In this document: one piece after another, positions 11,487 to 23,000 of the stretch
Numbering within the stretch: position 1 is the stretch's first letter
Layout: the number at the start of each line of letters is the position of its first letter
Assembly (NCBI RefSeq): GCF_963678635.1
Contig: NC_087068.1
Coordinates: 1,738,001-1,798,000, forward strand
From: Symsagittifera roscoffensis
Lineage: Eukaryota > Xenacoelomorpha > Acoela > Convolutidae
Length of the DNA: 60,000 bases
Direction of reading: 5' to 3'
Notes under the pieces: generated by a model
Seen by the model: only the letters and a program-made list of their open reading frames with translations
Told to the model about the DNA's origin: nothing
Databases searched by the model: none
Position numbers and translations under genes: made by a program

Positions 11487-11657
11487 GTCACGTAGGAGTC
11501 TTTGGGAAACTTTTGAGCCAGTATTTAATCTTGCAAGGTTAGCTTTTGATAGAATAGAAAAAGCTATCAGTAATTTACCTTTGCGATAAAAAAGGGTATC
11601 ACAACCTGGTCGAAATATTTTCTTCTTCCCGTAAACAATTTTGCTCTTTGTTCACAG
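11483..11657 (+). other. Candidate intron of the acidic-repeat gene
   Basis: The donor G|GTAAGT at 11483 lies exactly over the apparent stop codon, and a pyrimidine-rich acceptor, ttgctctttgttcacag, ends at 11657. Splicing would remove 175 bases and join phase-2 ends, keeping the frame open into the next segment. Against it, a GATAAA-like word near 11585 could serve an unspliced 3' end. Confidence 0.45.
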
Positions 11658-11925
11658 TCTGACAGAATTTGGTGACATCTTTGTATCTATTGTTGGTCGA
11701 AGCGCGCAGCGCGGAACACTTCTCCAGATGGATGCATCTGATCCGTACTATGTCTGGTCTCAAGTAACCGGAGAGGCGATAACAAAATCAATTGATAACT
11801 GTAGTCATATATCAAATCGTCGACAGTGGTATCGCTCATATGAAGACGTATTAACGTCTTCTCTGGTGCCGTCGAGATCACCGTATAATTGTGGTCTTCA
11901 AGATCAAACAATAGAAACATAATGC
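11658..11925 (+). CDS. Possible terminal exon of the acidic-repeat gene
   Basis: If the preceding intron is used, the reading frame continues from here for 87 complete codons (LTEFGDIFVSIVGRS at the start, QDQTIET at the end) to a TAA just after 11922. The composition switches abruptly from repetitive and acidic to ordinary, with Cys and Trp, as a folded C-terminal domain would. The reverse strand is also open for 77 codons, so chance coding or a relic on the other strand is possible. No AATAAA follows closely. Confidence 0.35.
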
Positions 11926-13272
11926 TTGTCTAGTTTTTGTTAGGAATTCCAGGAATGCTTTTACCTCTCTTTGGTCAGTTCCGCCCTCTTGAATAGCCAT
12001 TGGCCCAACTAGCCGCGCACGCTGATCTTGTGACGGATCTTGCTTTTTTTTCTGGTTCTAAGGGAGTTAGATCCATGTTTTTGCCTTGTTTGTGTTTCTA
12101 TATTTTTGTTTTTTTCTTCTGCTTGATCATAGTTGTTTTTTTTTTCATTCTCAGGTTTTTGTTCCTATTGAATCCAATTTCACATTTCTTCCAAATGACT
12201 GTCCCGTCGGCGTTTGTGATTTTTGTCTCGTGTTTTCCCATGTGTTGATCAGTTTCAAGTATGATGGGTGGTGTGTTTGTATGGCGTGGACGCTTCCTCT
12301 ATTGATTGGGTGTGTTATGATTCCACTATTTGTTGTTAGTGTCTCTTTTTCTCTTTTTCACTGTTCCCTTCTGATTGCTCTTTCTACCAGGTGTTGGCCC
12401 ACTCCCTGGTGCTCCCCAATCATTCGTAAGAAATCTTCGATTGTTGTGATGTTGTGATCGCTTCTGGGTGGTCTTGTACCCTCGTGGCGTTTGTGCCTTC
12501 GAGTCTTCCTTCTGATTGTACAATTTCGGGCCAAATTCGTTTTGTGTGTTCATTTCTTTGAGGATGATTGGTAGTCAAGCAAACTTGTGTGGTTTCTGTC
12601 TGTTTTTTTAGTTTGGACTTTGTGAGTTGTGGTGGAATTAGAGATCAGATGTGTTAGGGCGGAGTTAATTTGCTAACGATGTTTGTTTTGATTGTCACTC
12701 AAACTTACAGGCGATCGTTTCCTATTGGCGGATTCATTTAGCACTATATTGTTCAAGTTTTCTAGCTTCAAAAGAACGCCGTCATTTTTGCTTTAAAAAT
12801 ATCCATCATAACTGGATGCTGGTAGCGCCGGATTGACGGGGTTTTTTAGGAATTAGTCAATTAAGCCCATTTTTGTATTCAATTAAGCTCCATTCGTTTA
12901 ATCATAGCAAGTCCAAATTTTCCGTTCTCTTAGTTTCCAAGTCCTCGTCGCGCAGATCGAAGACTACACAAACTTGTGTGGTTTTTCTCTGTTTTTTTTC
13001 AGTTTGAACTTTGTGAGTTGTGGTGAAATTAGAGATCAGCTGTGTTAAGACGGAATGAATTTGTTTACCGCGTGTGTCTCGCTTGTCACTCGAACTTCGA
13101 AACTTTGAGCTGTTTGTAAGTTTTTGTGGGTTTATGTTTTCGATTGCCTCCGTTTTCTTCATTAGAGGTCTACTTCCATCTGCATTGATGATGAAACCCA
13201 AACATTACACTTGTTGGCAGGCGAAGTTACACTTTAGCCAAGATATGGCCAAATTTTTTGTTTAGCATTCAG

Positions 13273-13464
13273 CTAGTAAAAATTTGAGCGCCACTTGGTG
13301 CTCCGCTTTTTTGTTGCGACCAGGATGTCGTGCAAGAATGCAAAAGAATTCATGCAACTTGTTAGTGTGAGGTCGATTGCCTGCTGGAAACTGGCTGGCA
13401 GGTCTGTGAGCCCGCAGAAGTCTGTCTGAAACTGAAATTTTCCTTTCGTTTTTCCCCAAATCAC
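13273..13464 (-). pseudogene. Gypsy RT palm fragment, copy 1
   Basis: The minus-strand frame reads FCGLTDLPASFQQAIDLTL, then FAFLHDILVATKK. In living gypsy elements the second motif is F/Y-L-D-D; here the first Asp is His. The downstream continuation (LGFIINADGSRP, then KTEAIENINP) lies at 13100-13201 in the same order as in intact RT, with a stop between. Confidence 0.8.
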
Positions 13465-15355
13465 TTTAAAATTGCCTTGTTCTTGTGTTTTTGGGTCCAG
13501 TGGTAGTTGTGCGTTCGCGTGTCGTAAACCCAGTGTAGAGGAGAACTTGTCTCTCTCTGTTTTGCCTGGGCTACACTATCCAGTAGTAAATTGATGTTTC
13601 GCTTCTGGCCTTTTTTCATATATTTTTACGGATTTAATTGTAATCCAGTGCAAATTTTTTTTATTGAACTTTTTTGACTGTAATTACGATCGCGCTGATG
13701 AATTTTTTGTATCTCAGTTGGGTTGATATGACGAATTGGTCATCCAGTACCAGGCATTTGCCGCGCTCGCTAAGTTTGTGACGAATTTTATAGAACATCT
13801 GTTTTTTTTCTAGTTCTAAGGGAGTTAGATCCATGTTTTTGCCTTGTTTGTGTTTCTACCTCTCTTTTCGTTGTTTCCGTCTGCGCACCATTGTTCTGGT
13901 ATCTCCATTCGTTTGGTCATAGCAAGTACAAATTTTCCGTTCTCTTAGTTTCCAAGTCCTCGTCGCGCAGATCGAAGATTACACAAACTTGTGTGGTTTT
14001 TCTCTGTTTTTTTTAGTTTGAACTTTGTGAGTTGTGGTGAAATCAGAGATCAGCTGTGTTAAGACGGAATGAATTTGTTTACCGCGTGTGTCTCGCTTGT
14101 CACTCAATTTTACAGGCGATCGTTTCCTATTGGCGGATTCATTTAGCACTATATTGTTCAAGTTTTCTAGCTTCAAATGAACGCCGTCATTTTTGCTTTA
14201 AAAATACCCATCATAACTGGATGCTGGTAGCGCCGGATTGACGGGGTTTTTTAGGAATTAGTCAATTAAGCCCATTTTTGTATTCAATTAAGCTCCATTC
14301 GTTTAATCATAGCAAGTCCAAATTTTCCGTTCTCTTAGTTTCCAAGTCCTCGTCGCGCAGATCGAAGAATACACAAACTTGTGTGGTTTTTCTCTGTTTT
14401 TTTTTAGTTTGAACTTTGTGAGTTGTGGTGAAATTAGAGATCAAATGTGTTAAGACGGAATGAATTTGTTTACAGCGTGTGTCTCGCTTGTCATTCGAAC
14501 TTACAGTCGATTGTTTCTTATTGGCGGATTCATTTAGCACTATATTGTTCAAGTTTTCTAGCTTCAAATGAACGCCGTCATTTTTGCTTTAAAAATACCC
14601 ATCATAACTGGATGCTGGTAGCGCCGGATTGACTGGGTTTCTTAGGAATTAGTCAATTAAGCCCATTTTTGTACCTGCTAAGTGTTTCATATCAAAATTG
14701 ACAGGTAATAATTGTCCCATCCATCCATTACGCTCTGATTGTACTGTCTTAGTCTTGAAATTGTCCGATGAATTCCGGAAACTAAAAAAACTTTGTTACC
14801 ACAAAAGTTTTCACGTAGAGATAAAATTTGAATTGTTCTACTGCCCAAACTACCCCAAAACATTCAAGCACATAAATAAAATATTTCTTTTTGTTGGAAC
14901 TCAAAAATCCTGAGGCGCACAAAAACGGCTAATATTTCCAGTGCCATTACCAGGCCGGTTGTTGATGCATCGCATACAATTTTTGCTTCATGTTTTTGGT
15001 CAAAATGACGGGTTTTTTGTTACGTTTGCGAACAATTTAATTATTTTCTCAAAGCGATCTCATGGCAATCCAACCAATTAGAGCTAAACTTCTTACTGTT
15101 TTTTCAGCAGTGGACGTAGTGAGGCTGTTTTTTTTCTGCCAGATGAGGTCTATACTTCGTTAAGTGATGTATTTAACCCATGAAACTTTGAGCTGTTTGT
15201 AAGTTTTTGTGGGTTTATGTTTTCGATTGCCTCCGTTTTCTTCATTAGAGGTCTACTTCCATCTGCATTGATGATGAAACCCAAACATTACACTTGTTGG
15301 CAGGCGAAGTTACACTTTAGCCAAGATATGGCCAAATTTTTTGTTTAGCATTCAG

Positions 15356-15547
15356 CTAGTAAAACTTTGAGCGCCACTTGGTGCTCTGCTTTTTTGTTGC
15401 GACCAGGATGTCGTGCAAGAATGCAAAAGAATTCATGCAACTTGTTAGTGTGAGGTCGATTGCCTGCTGGAAACTGGCTGGCAGGTCTGTGAGCCCGCAG
15501 AAGTCTGTCTGAAACTGAAATTTTCCTTTCGTTTTTCCCCAAATCAC
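15356..15547 (-). pseudogene. Gypsy RT palm fragment, copy 2
   Basis: Almost identical to the copy at 13273-13464 (one Arg/Gln and one Asn/Lys difference visible), including the same FLHD in place of F/YLDD. The shared lesion shows that the element was already dead when this segment was duplicated. Confidence 0.8.
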
Positions 15548-17077
15548 TTTAAAATTGCCTTGTTCTTGTGTTTTTGGGTCCAGTGGTAGTTGTGCGTTCG
15601 CGTGTCGTAAACCCAGTGTAGAGGAGAACTTGTCTCTCTCTGTTTTGCCTGTGCTACACTATCCAGTAGTAAATTGATGTTTCGCTTCTGGCCTTTTTTC
15701 ATATATTTTTACGGATTTAATTGTAATCCAGTGCAAATTTTTTTTATTGAACTTTTTTGACTGTAATTACGATCGCGCTGATGAATTTTTTGTATCTCAG
15801 TTGGGTTGATATGACGAATTGGTCATCCAGTACCAGGCATTTGCCGCGCTCGCTAAGTTTGTGACGAATTTTATAGAACATCTGTTTTTTTCTAGTTCTA
15901 AGGGAGTTAGATCCATGTTTTTGCCTTGTTTGTGTTTCTACCTCTCTTTTCGTTGTTTCCGTCTGCGCACCATTGTTCTGGTATCTCCATTCGTTTGGTC
16001 ATAGCAAGTCCAAATTTTCCGTTCTCTTAGTTTCCAAGTCCTCGTCGCGCAGATCGAAGATTACACAAACTTGTGTGGTTTTTCTCTGTTTTTTTTAGTT
16101 TGAACTTTGTGAGTTGTGGTGAAATTAGAGATCAGCTGTGTTAAGACGGAATGAATTTGTTTACCGCGTGTGTCTCGCTTGTCACTCGAACTTACAGGCG
16201 ATTGTTTCTTATTGGCGGATTCATTTAGCACTATATTGTTCAAGTTTTCTAGCTTCAAATGAACGCCGTCATTTTTGCTTTAAAAATTCCCATCATAACT
16301 GGATGCTGGTAGCGCCGGATTGACTGGGTTTCTTAGGAATTAGTCAATTAAGCCCATTTTTGTACCTGCTAAGTGTTTCATATCAAAATTGACAGGTAAT
16401 AATTGTCCCATCCATCTATTACGCTCTGATTGTACTGTCTTAGTCTTTAACTTTTCCGATGCGTTTAGGGAACTCAAAAAGTTTGGTGATTACAAAAGTT
16501 TTCACGTACAGATAAAATTTGAATTTTTCTACTGCCCAAACTACCCCACTACATTCAAGTATGCAAGTAAAAAATTTCTTTTTGTTGGATTTCAAAATCC
16601 TGAGGCGTACGATATCGGCATTTACCCTTCAAGCAAATACTTTTCCAGTGCCATTACCAGGCCGGTTGTTGATGCATCGCATACAGTTTCTGGTTCATGC
16701 GTTTAGTCGAAATGTTTTGTTATGTTTGCGAACAATTTAATCATTTCTTCAAAACTATCTCATGGCAATCCAACCATTTAAACCTAGGTTTCTCGCTATT
16801 TTCAAAGCAGTGGACGTATTGGGGCTGTTTCTTCATACAGAAGAGGTGTGTACTTCGTTAGGTGATGTACTGAACTCATGAAACTTTTTAGCTGTTCGTA
16901 AGTTTTTGGGGGTTTATGTTTTCGATTGCCTCCGTTTTCTTCATTAGAAGTCTAGTTCCATCTGCATTGATGTTGAAACCCAAACATTCGACAAGTTGGC
17001 AGGCGAAATTACACTTTGGCCAAGATATGGCCAAGTTTTTTTGTATCTAATTCAGCTAGTAAAACTTTGAGCGCCAC

Positions 17078-17216
17078 TCGGTGCTCCGATTTTTTTTGTT
17101 GTGATCATGATTTCGTTCAAGAATGCAAATGAGTTCTTGCAACTTGTAAGTGTGAGAACGATTGCCTGCTGGAAATTGGCTGGCACGTCTGAGAGCCCAT
17201 GGAAGACTGTCTTAAA
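17078..17216 (-). pseudogene. Gypsy RT palm fragment, copy 3 (diverged)
   Basis: The minus strand reads HGLSDVPANFQQAIVLTLTS followed by CKNSFAFLNEIMITTKK. The active-site box is FLNE instead of F/YLDD. The nucleotide flanks match the other two copies, but with more differences, so this is an older or independent copy of the same family. Confidence 0.65.
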
Positions 17217-18079
17217 CTAATATTTTTCTCTCGTTTTTCCCCCAAATTACGCTAAAATTTCGTTGTTCTCGTGTTTTCGGGTCCAGTGGTAGTTTTGCGT
17301 AGGCGTGTCGTAAATCCAGTGCAGAGGAGAACTTCTCTCCCTCTGTTTTTGGCTGAGCTACACTATCCAGTAGTAGTTTGATGTTTGGCATCTGGCATTT
17401 TTTCGTATATACTTACTGTTTTGTTTGGAATCCAGTGCCAACTTCATATATTGAACTTTTTGACTTTGATTACGATCGGGCTGATGATTTTTTTGTCTCG
17501 TTTTTCACGTGTTGCTGATCAAGCAATTTTTTGATCTCCTTTCTACCCTTTTTTGCAGGTAAATCGGTACACTACTAGCCTTTTGTCTTATCGCCTTAAA
17601 GTCCTTTGTGAATTCTATACGTACCAAGTGATTATTTGACCTTCCGTAGCGTCTACAGAGGCCTTTGTAAAAATTTTTGACTCAATTTGCCACTATAGGG
17701 CCCGGTTCCGGTTTTCATCTAGTGTTAGGTACCATATGGTACTTTGGTTTGTCTTGTTGGAGCCAAGTTCCTAAAAATGGAAATGTTTTCCCTCCATCTA
17801 ATTGTGCTCGTGGTGCATCTACTACGATAAACGTGCTGAAGTTAGAGACCTTCCTCCTAGTTCAAGGGTTAGAATTAGTCTGTCTTGTGGTTCAATCTAT
17901 ACCTCATTTTAGCAAGCTAAATTGTGGGCCGCGTTTTTTTTTTGGAATGTGTCTCCAACCTACCAGAGTCACCTATTTCCACTATTGTATCTCGGTTCAT
18001 TTCCAGTTTTGCCCAATGTCGGTTTAGGTCTTCTTTATTACAAACAATCGCTTTTTTGGCTTCTCATGTTTCCTTAATT

Positions 18080-18900
18080 GCAAGTATCGAATTGTCTGCC
18101 TGATGTAGTGCCTTCCATCCGTTTGCGGATATGAATTCCGCAAACGAAACCAGGTCCACTTTTTCTTCTTGCTATTCTTGTTGTGTTCGCCTTTCGGTCT
18201 CCTCTCTTTCGTCTACATAGTTGATATTTGTTGATTTGCGCAAATTTTGAAATAGAAGTTTTCTGCCGCATTTCGAACAGAATGTATCCCCAGCTGGGCA
18301 TGAATGGAGGTGTCTTGTGGCGAATGGATTTCCGCACTTATAAGCTTGCTTGCTGTTTTAACGCTGATTTTGATCGTTATTTGTGTTTCGTTGTCCCCGT
18401 TGTCCTTAATTTCTATATTGGGTATTGGGAGCGTTGCCCCGTACCCTTCCTCTTCATTGTGGTTGTCGATTCCTTCGTTCATTGATGAAACCATTGATTG
18501 ATGGTTGTAATCCCGGACTGTGATGTTTGTGGTCTGATTATTTTTTGAGCCTTTTTGCCTTCGAATGGCATGTTCGCCTGCCCCTTTTGGTATTCTTGTT
18601 TTGGCTAGTAATTCTTCTGAGATCTTTTTTTTTCTTTTACTTCTTCTGATATCTGGGCTGCTAAAATGTCCCGCACCACTCATCTTTTCTGTCCCAGCAA
18701 TCGGCTTTTGAAACGAGTTCTACCAGTTCCGCATGAAACTGCGCCAAAAGTTCGCTTTCTCTTGGACAAGACATATTAGACTGTATGTATCGAATGCGGT
18801 TATCTTTTCCGCGACAAATGCGTCCTCCTGTTCGCGTACACTTCTTGTTGACACCGTTTGTATATCATTGTTTGGTTTTTGCTGCCTGAATTGTTTCTAG
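18080..18900 (-). pseudogene. Gypsy gag remnant with double zinc knuckle
   Basis: On the minus strand a capsid C-terminal piece (ELLAKTRIPKGAGEHAIRR at about 18540-18610) is followed, after frameshifts, by a nucleocapsid with YKCGNPFATRHLHSCP and FCSKCGRKLLFQNLRKS, then NINYVD, near 18200-18345. This is the usual layout of Ty3 gags with two CCHC-like knuckles just before protease; the second has lost its His and last Cys. The frame is broken, so it is not functional. Confidence 0.7.
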
Positions 18901-19123
18901 GCCTCTTTTCCTAGACACAAACATGTGTAACTCTTCGCTTTTCAATCTGTGTCGTCCCAGGGGAAGGTACTGCGCAGTACCTTTTTGCATATACTCTCTG
19001 TCTTTCATTTTTGCGTCCAAATCGTTTTTCTTGGTTTCGGTATTCTCTGTTTTTGTTTTTGTTTTTTGGTTTCGTCTTTTTTCACTTCCTCTAGCATTGG
19101 TGAAGGTTATCTGAATGGAGTTG

Positions 19124-19323
19124 NNNNNNNNNNNNNNNNNNNNNNNNNNNNNNNNNNNNNNNNNNNNNNNNNNNNNNNNNNNNNNNNNNNNNNNNNNNNN
19201 NNNNNNNNNNNNNNNNNNNNNNNNNNNNNNNNNNNNNNNNNNNNNNNNNNNNNNNNNNNNNNNNNNNNNNNNNNNNNNNNNNNNNNNNNNNNNNNNNNNN
19301 NNNNNNNNNNNNNNNNNNNNNNN
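19124..19323. other. Assembly gap (200 N)
   Basis: Exactly 200 undetermined bases. The round length suggests a placeholder, so the true distance between the flanking gypsy fragments is unknown. Frames reported across it are meaningless. Confidence 0.99.
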
Positions 19324-19489
19324 CTTCATCAGACTCTAAAAACTTTTGTCTAAATTACCACAATTTTTCATCAAAAAAATTTGGTAGTATCAGAATTGGT
19401 AATATTTCAGCTATGTCTGACGCGAGTTTAAATGGTGCGTTATTTTCGACTAAAAACCATTACTCTTACCTTACGTTTCAAAGTTGGTT

Positions 19490-20150
19490 TCAAATTATGG
19501 ATCTGTGATAGTCTACGGATGCCAATAAAGGTTTTACAATGTTTGCTTCACAGAACGTTTTAAAATTTTTTTGCTCGAAAAATTTAAATTGATCGCATCC
19601 TGTTGTTTTCGATACACCATTATTTGAAATGTACCTGCATGTTTTTATGGCTATATCTGCGGTTGTGTTTAAGCTGCTTTTGCCGTCGGGTATTTTTAAA
19701 TATGTCCATGTCAACTAAAATGTATGCGTCCCTGCCTAAATCATCTGGCAAAGGCCCTGCGAAATCCAATTATACCTTCTCATGGGGTTCGACTACCGGT
19801 TCCATCTGGAATGATTGTGTTTGTTGCTAACACACATTAATGTGGTTTTAATTTCCAGATTAATCTGTGCAGTGTCGGCAGTTTTGAGCCATTTGTACAA
19901 TGGTCGGGTGTATATAGGGGAACCAGATATGTTCACACAGATCTAACATCGCTGCGGCTCCGGGGTTTGTCAAGTGCGCATGTAAAGGGTTTTTTTGTTG
20001 CAGTTGTGAAAGTGGTACGATTCGCTCATGTATCAGGAGGCAGTCATTTCTGTCGTGGAGATGACTTCTTATATTGTGACAAAAGTCTTCGTAAGCACAC
20101 CTCAGCGGCTCCCAGTCTCTCTTTCTAATGAAATTCACGATCGGTTTCAT
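19490..20150 (-). pseudogene. Ty3/gypsy integrase relic
   Basis: The minus-strand frame 19860-20150 carries the integrase zinc-binding domain: LLIHERIVPL, then HLTNPGAAAMLDLCEHIWF and MAQNCRHCTD (the CX2C). A second frame at 19490-19714 carries core-domain sequence with NTTADIAIK, RYISNNGV and CDQFKFF. In-frame stops between them, and changed residues around the expected catalytic positions, show the copy is dead. Because integrase lies upstream (on the minus strand) of the gag at 18080-18900, it belongs to a different element. Confidence 0.75.
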
Positions 20151-20489
20151 ATTCCGATCTTTTTAGTTGGCTGCGGCTAAGAAACCGATTCACAGCACTT
20201 TTTGTAAGCTCTTTCTGTGTAACTTCTTCCACATTTGTCTCCGTCCCAAGACACACGCTTGCCACCACGTTTGCCAAAATCGTTTCATAGTTGGTGTCCA
20301 GTTGTTCAATTTTGTTTTGACTTTCTCGTTGTTGTTGGTTTTGATTGCCTCTTGTGTTATAATTTCCTCTCGGGAAATTTTTTCTGCCTCTTGAATATCC
20401 CCGACTTCTTTAGTTGTTTTGTTATCCACCTTGTTCACCTCGCTCGCGTGGCTGTATGAAGCCTAATGGTTCTTGCTGGTGATTCTTGA

Positions 20490-21183
20490 TGCCGATGGCC
20501 CGAATGGGTTTGTTTTCATTATTTTTCTGTGCTCTGTCACCTTTTCACTTCTGATTGCATATTCGCATGCGTCTTGTGGGGATCTGGTTTCTGCCAATAA
20601 CTTTTCTGCTATTTTTTAATTGTCATGTGAGCCGTAAGCAGATCCCGAGCCCACTCTACTTCTCGATCTCCGCAGACTGCGCGTGATACTAATTCTACTA
20701 GATCTGCATGAAACTGATCTAATGACGCAATTTGTCTTTGCTTTCGGCAAATGAAGTTTTATCTTTCGAATGCGATAATTCTTGTCACAACAAAGATAGC
20801 TTCGAGTGTCTTCACGTTTTTTTTCTTTCTCGATGATTATAAGTCGAGACCAGTTCTGTTCTGCCGAAGTTGACGCTGGTTTTGGCCCCCAGACGTAGGA
20901 ATAAGCAGTGCCTTTCTTTTGCATTTGCCTCGTCTCATGCGAATGCGTTGGACAGAACTTACTTTTCTCTGACCCCGATTACTTTGATTTCCCATCCTAC
21001 TTTCTTCTCATGGTTTCGAATATCCCGGTTGCGCTTCTGTGTTTTCATCTCACTAATAATTTCTATCTCGTACGTTGGCTCTGTTGGATCGATAATGGCT
21101 GGTTTATCTCTAAATAAATTTCGTACTTCTATCCAGTCTGGCAAATCAGCCATATTCTTCAAGTGGTGGCTCTGCTGATGCAT
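20490..21183 (-). pseudogene. Second Ty3/gypsy gag remnant
   Basis: The minus strand near 20570-20730 reads SLDQFHADLVELVSR, then EWARDLLTAHM, a stop, and LLAETRSPQDACEYAIRSEK: the same capsid C-terminal region as the remnant at 18500-18900, collinear but diverged. A frame at 20959-21183 (DLPDWIEVRNLF) lies upstream and may be more gag. With the integrase at 19490-20150 this could be one element whose protease and RT were deleted. Confidence 0.6.
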
Positions 21184-21189
21184 TTTGCC

Positions 21190-21777
21190 AAGACGGTGGG
21201 ATGCTCAACAAATTTTTGTATCCGACTGACTGTGCCATGCCATACCTTGATGTATGAGTATTTCTAGAATGCGAACGGATTGGTAAACTAACTCAAGATA
21301 AGCTGAACGGTAACGTGTCTTATCTAGCTCTGAGAGTTCATGCTCTCTGTTACGTTTTAACCATATCGGTCAGCAATAACATCTAATGTGCATACATAAA
21401 TACGAGTTTTTGCCAATCCGGTTTGATGAAAGGTAGAATCAGAATAAGATAGAAGCACAATACTACCAGAGAACATAGAGTGAATGTGACCAAATCTAAT
21501 AATAACGAGATCGAATTCCTCGAAAAATTCTCTGTTATGCAAGGCTCTCCATTCTAAATAGCTTTCTTTTCTTTTATTTTATTTTAATTGCATCCTTTTT
21601 TATTGGATTCGTGAAAACCGAATCCCCAAAAATTATACGAATATGAACAAAAACTAACTTATCATCGATTTTATTGATTAATTAGTCAAAATCAATGTGA
21701 TTAATCGCACACCGCGATGTCAATTAAAACGTGTTCAAATCCAGTCATTCAGCCTTGAAGAAGTGCTTTTTGTACAG
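21190..21777. other. Intergenic, AT-rich
   Basis: No gene recognised. It contains A/T runs and a 'tgattaattagtcaaaatcaatgtgattaatcg' type local repetition near 21680-21710. Confidence 0.5.
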
Positions 21778-21901
21778 GTGGGTCAACGAAGATGAAAAGT
21801 ATGACAATTCAAACGGCATCAGAGCAAGTCTGGAGCTGACTGTGGCCATAGCCATCGCTGCAGTTTATCACAGCAGCAGAATTATGCCCATAATCGGATG
21901 A
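21778..21901 (+). CDS. Candidate terminal exon of an unknown gene
   Basis: A pyrimidine-rich acceptor (gctttttgtacag) ends at 21777. The next 124 bases read TGG GTC AAC... and give about 40 residues, ending RIMPIIG and TGA, with a hydrophobic middle (ELTVAIAIAAVYH). Base composition is clearly less AT-rich than the surroundings, and AATAAA occurs near 22035. No upstream exon is identified, so this may be an orphan or relic exon. I do not recognise the product. Confidence 0.25.
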
Positions 21902-22417
21902 TTTGCAGCACAGATGTCCCGAAAGACAAGATAGAAGATTAAACTCTGGAAGTGGAAGTTTTTACTTATCTTAAAATAGAAAATCTTTCTTTGCAATTCC
22001 TAAATGAATTGAACAAGAAATAGAATTCGTCAAAAAAATTAAATAAATTTCGAGCATAACGTGGAAAGCATAATGAAATGTGGAACAGAACAAATGTTGA
22101 TTTTATTTCTAAATAATGGATCAAATTTCTTTGTAATATTACTTATGATTTTAAATGTTAGATTGAATTAATTTGTTAAATTTGACATGAGTTCATCATA
22201 CTATTTGTGTTGTCTTAATCCATCATGTGGACGAGAATTGAGTTTTTTCTTGCGTAGTTTTTCAAGTCTTCTGAGTTTGCTTATTTTGAACTTGTTTGCC
22301 CGTAACAGGAGAACTCTAATTCGTTTCGGTTTATATTCTAATTTAATTCTAAGATAACATGCTAGAGTCGCAACGTGATGTTAAAATCAAGTTATAAGCT
22401 GGAAGAGGGGATTGGTG
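21902..22417. other. Intergenic, nothing recognised
   Basis: AT-rich DNA without frames or RNA genes I can support; AATAAA-like words near 22035 could serve the exon above. Confidence 0.4.
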
Positions 22418-22769
22418 CAGGGGTGGATTTAGGGTGGGGGGCGGACGATTCTTTTCTCTCAGGGATTCGACCCCTGCCTACCCAAAGGATCCCCCTTTGG
22501 TGCCAATTTATACTTATTTTGAGGGGGGAGCGCACGCAATTTTTTGGTCAAAATTTTCCAAAAAGTGCTTAAAATGCCTTTTTTGGCCCGTTTTTTATCA
22601 AAATTTTGCCAGCGGCGCAGAAATTTTGGCCAAAACAGGGTCTTTGTAGTACTTTGGGAGAGCTCGGAAAATCAATTTGGTCGACTTAAAAAAAAAGACG
22701 ACAAAATTTTTGAAATTTTTTTGAAAATCCCCCCCCCCCCACCTCGAGAAAATCCTAGATCCGCCCCTG
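22418..22769 (+). mobile_element. hAT-type MITE, intact ends and perfect 8-bp TSD
   Basis: 352 bp from CAGGGGTGGATTTAGG to CCTAGATCCGCCCCTG, giving 16-bp terminal inverted repeats with two mismatches. It is flanked on both sides by the identical 8-mer GATTGGTG (22410-22417 and 22770-22777). An 8-bp duplication and CAGGGG-type ends are the hallmarks of the hAT superfamily. There is no transposase, so it is non-autonomous. A run of 12 C lies near the right end. Other, more damaged copies are scattered through the window. Confidence 0.88.
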
Positions 22770-22849
22770 GATTGGTGGACACCATTTTTTCAGCAATCGA
22801 CCCCTCACCACCCAAAGGGTTCATCCATTTTTCGACGACGGACTCTAAT

Positions 22850-23000
22850 TTTTAAAGCCTCCTTTGGCGCCAATGAGGAAGAGCGCGCGACGAAAAAACG
22901 CGATGTTTGGTCGAAGCTTCCCAAAAAGTGTCCAAAAACAGCTTTTTGGTTTGTTTTTATTAAGAATTTACCTGCGGCGCAAAACAGGCTTTTTTCTTCA
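22850..23000 (+). mobile_element. Fragment of the same hAT-type MITE
   Basis: The core words 'tttggcgccaatgaggaagagcg', a 'tttggtcgaag' stretch and 'gcggcgcaaaacagg' follow the order of the intact copy, but the ends are missing. It lies only about 80 bp from the intact copy, with a duplicated-looking 'gacccctcaccacccaaaggg' lead-in. Confidence 0.5.

Larger units (their letters stand above)
11930..17500 (-). pseudogene. Rearranged Ty3/gypsy pol relics with segmental duplication
   Basis: The minus strand carries three RT fragments (at 13273-13464, 15356-15547 and about 17078-17216) with the linker following RT near 13100-13201 (LGFIINADG). The blocks 13098-14282 and 15181-16365 are near-identical, with an offset of 2083 bp. 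A more diverged third copy runs from about 16365 to 17480. A smaller unit of about 390 bp, starting with the 'acaaacttgtgtggttt' word, occurs near 12580, 12970, 13983, 14370 and 16070. All frames are short and broken. T-rich plus-strand frames here are by-products. Confidence 0.75.

Noticed and set aside
11687-11920. 77-codon minus-strand frame opposite the candidate terminal exon, considered as a beta-propeller or retroelement fragment
   Set aside because: I could not find a convincing motif; the plus-strand exon reading has splice-site support instead.
12086-12457. Hydrophobic 123-codon plus-strand frame
   Set aside because: It arises from the T-rich strand opposite the gypsy relic; no independent support.
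18865-19353. Frames spanning the N gap
   Set aside because: They are made mostly of undetermined bases.
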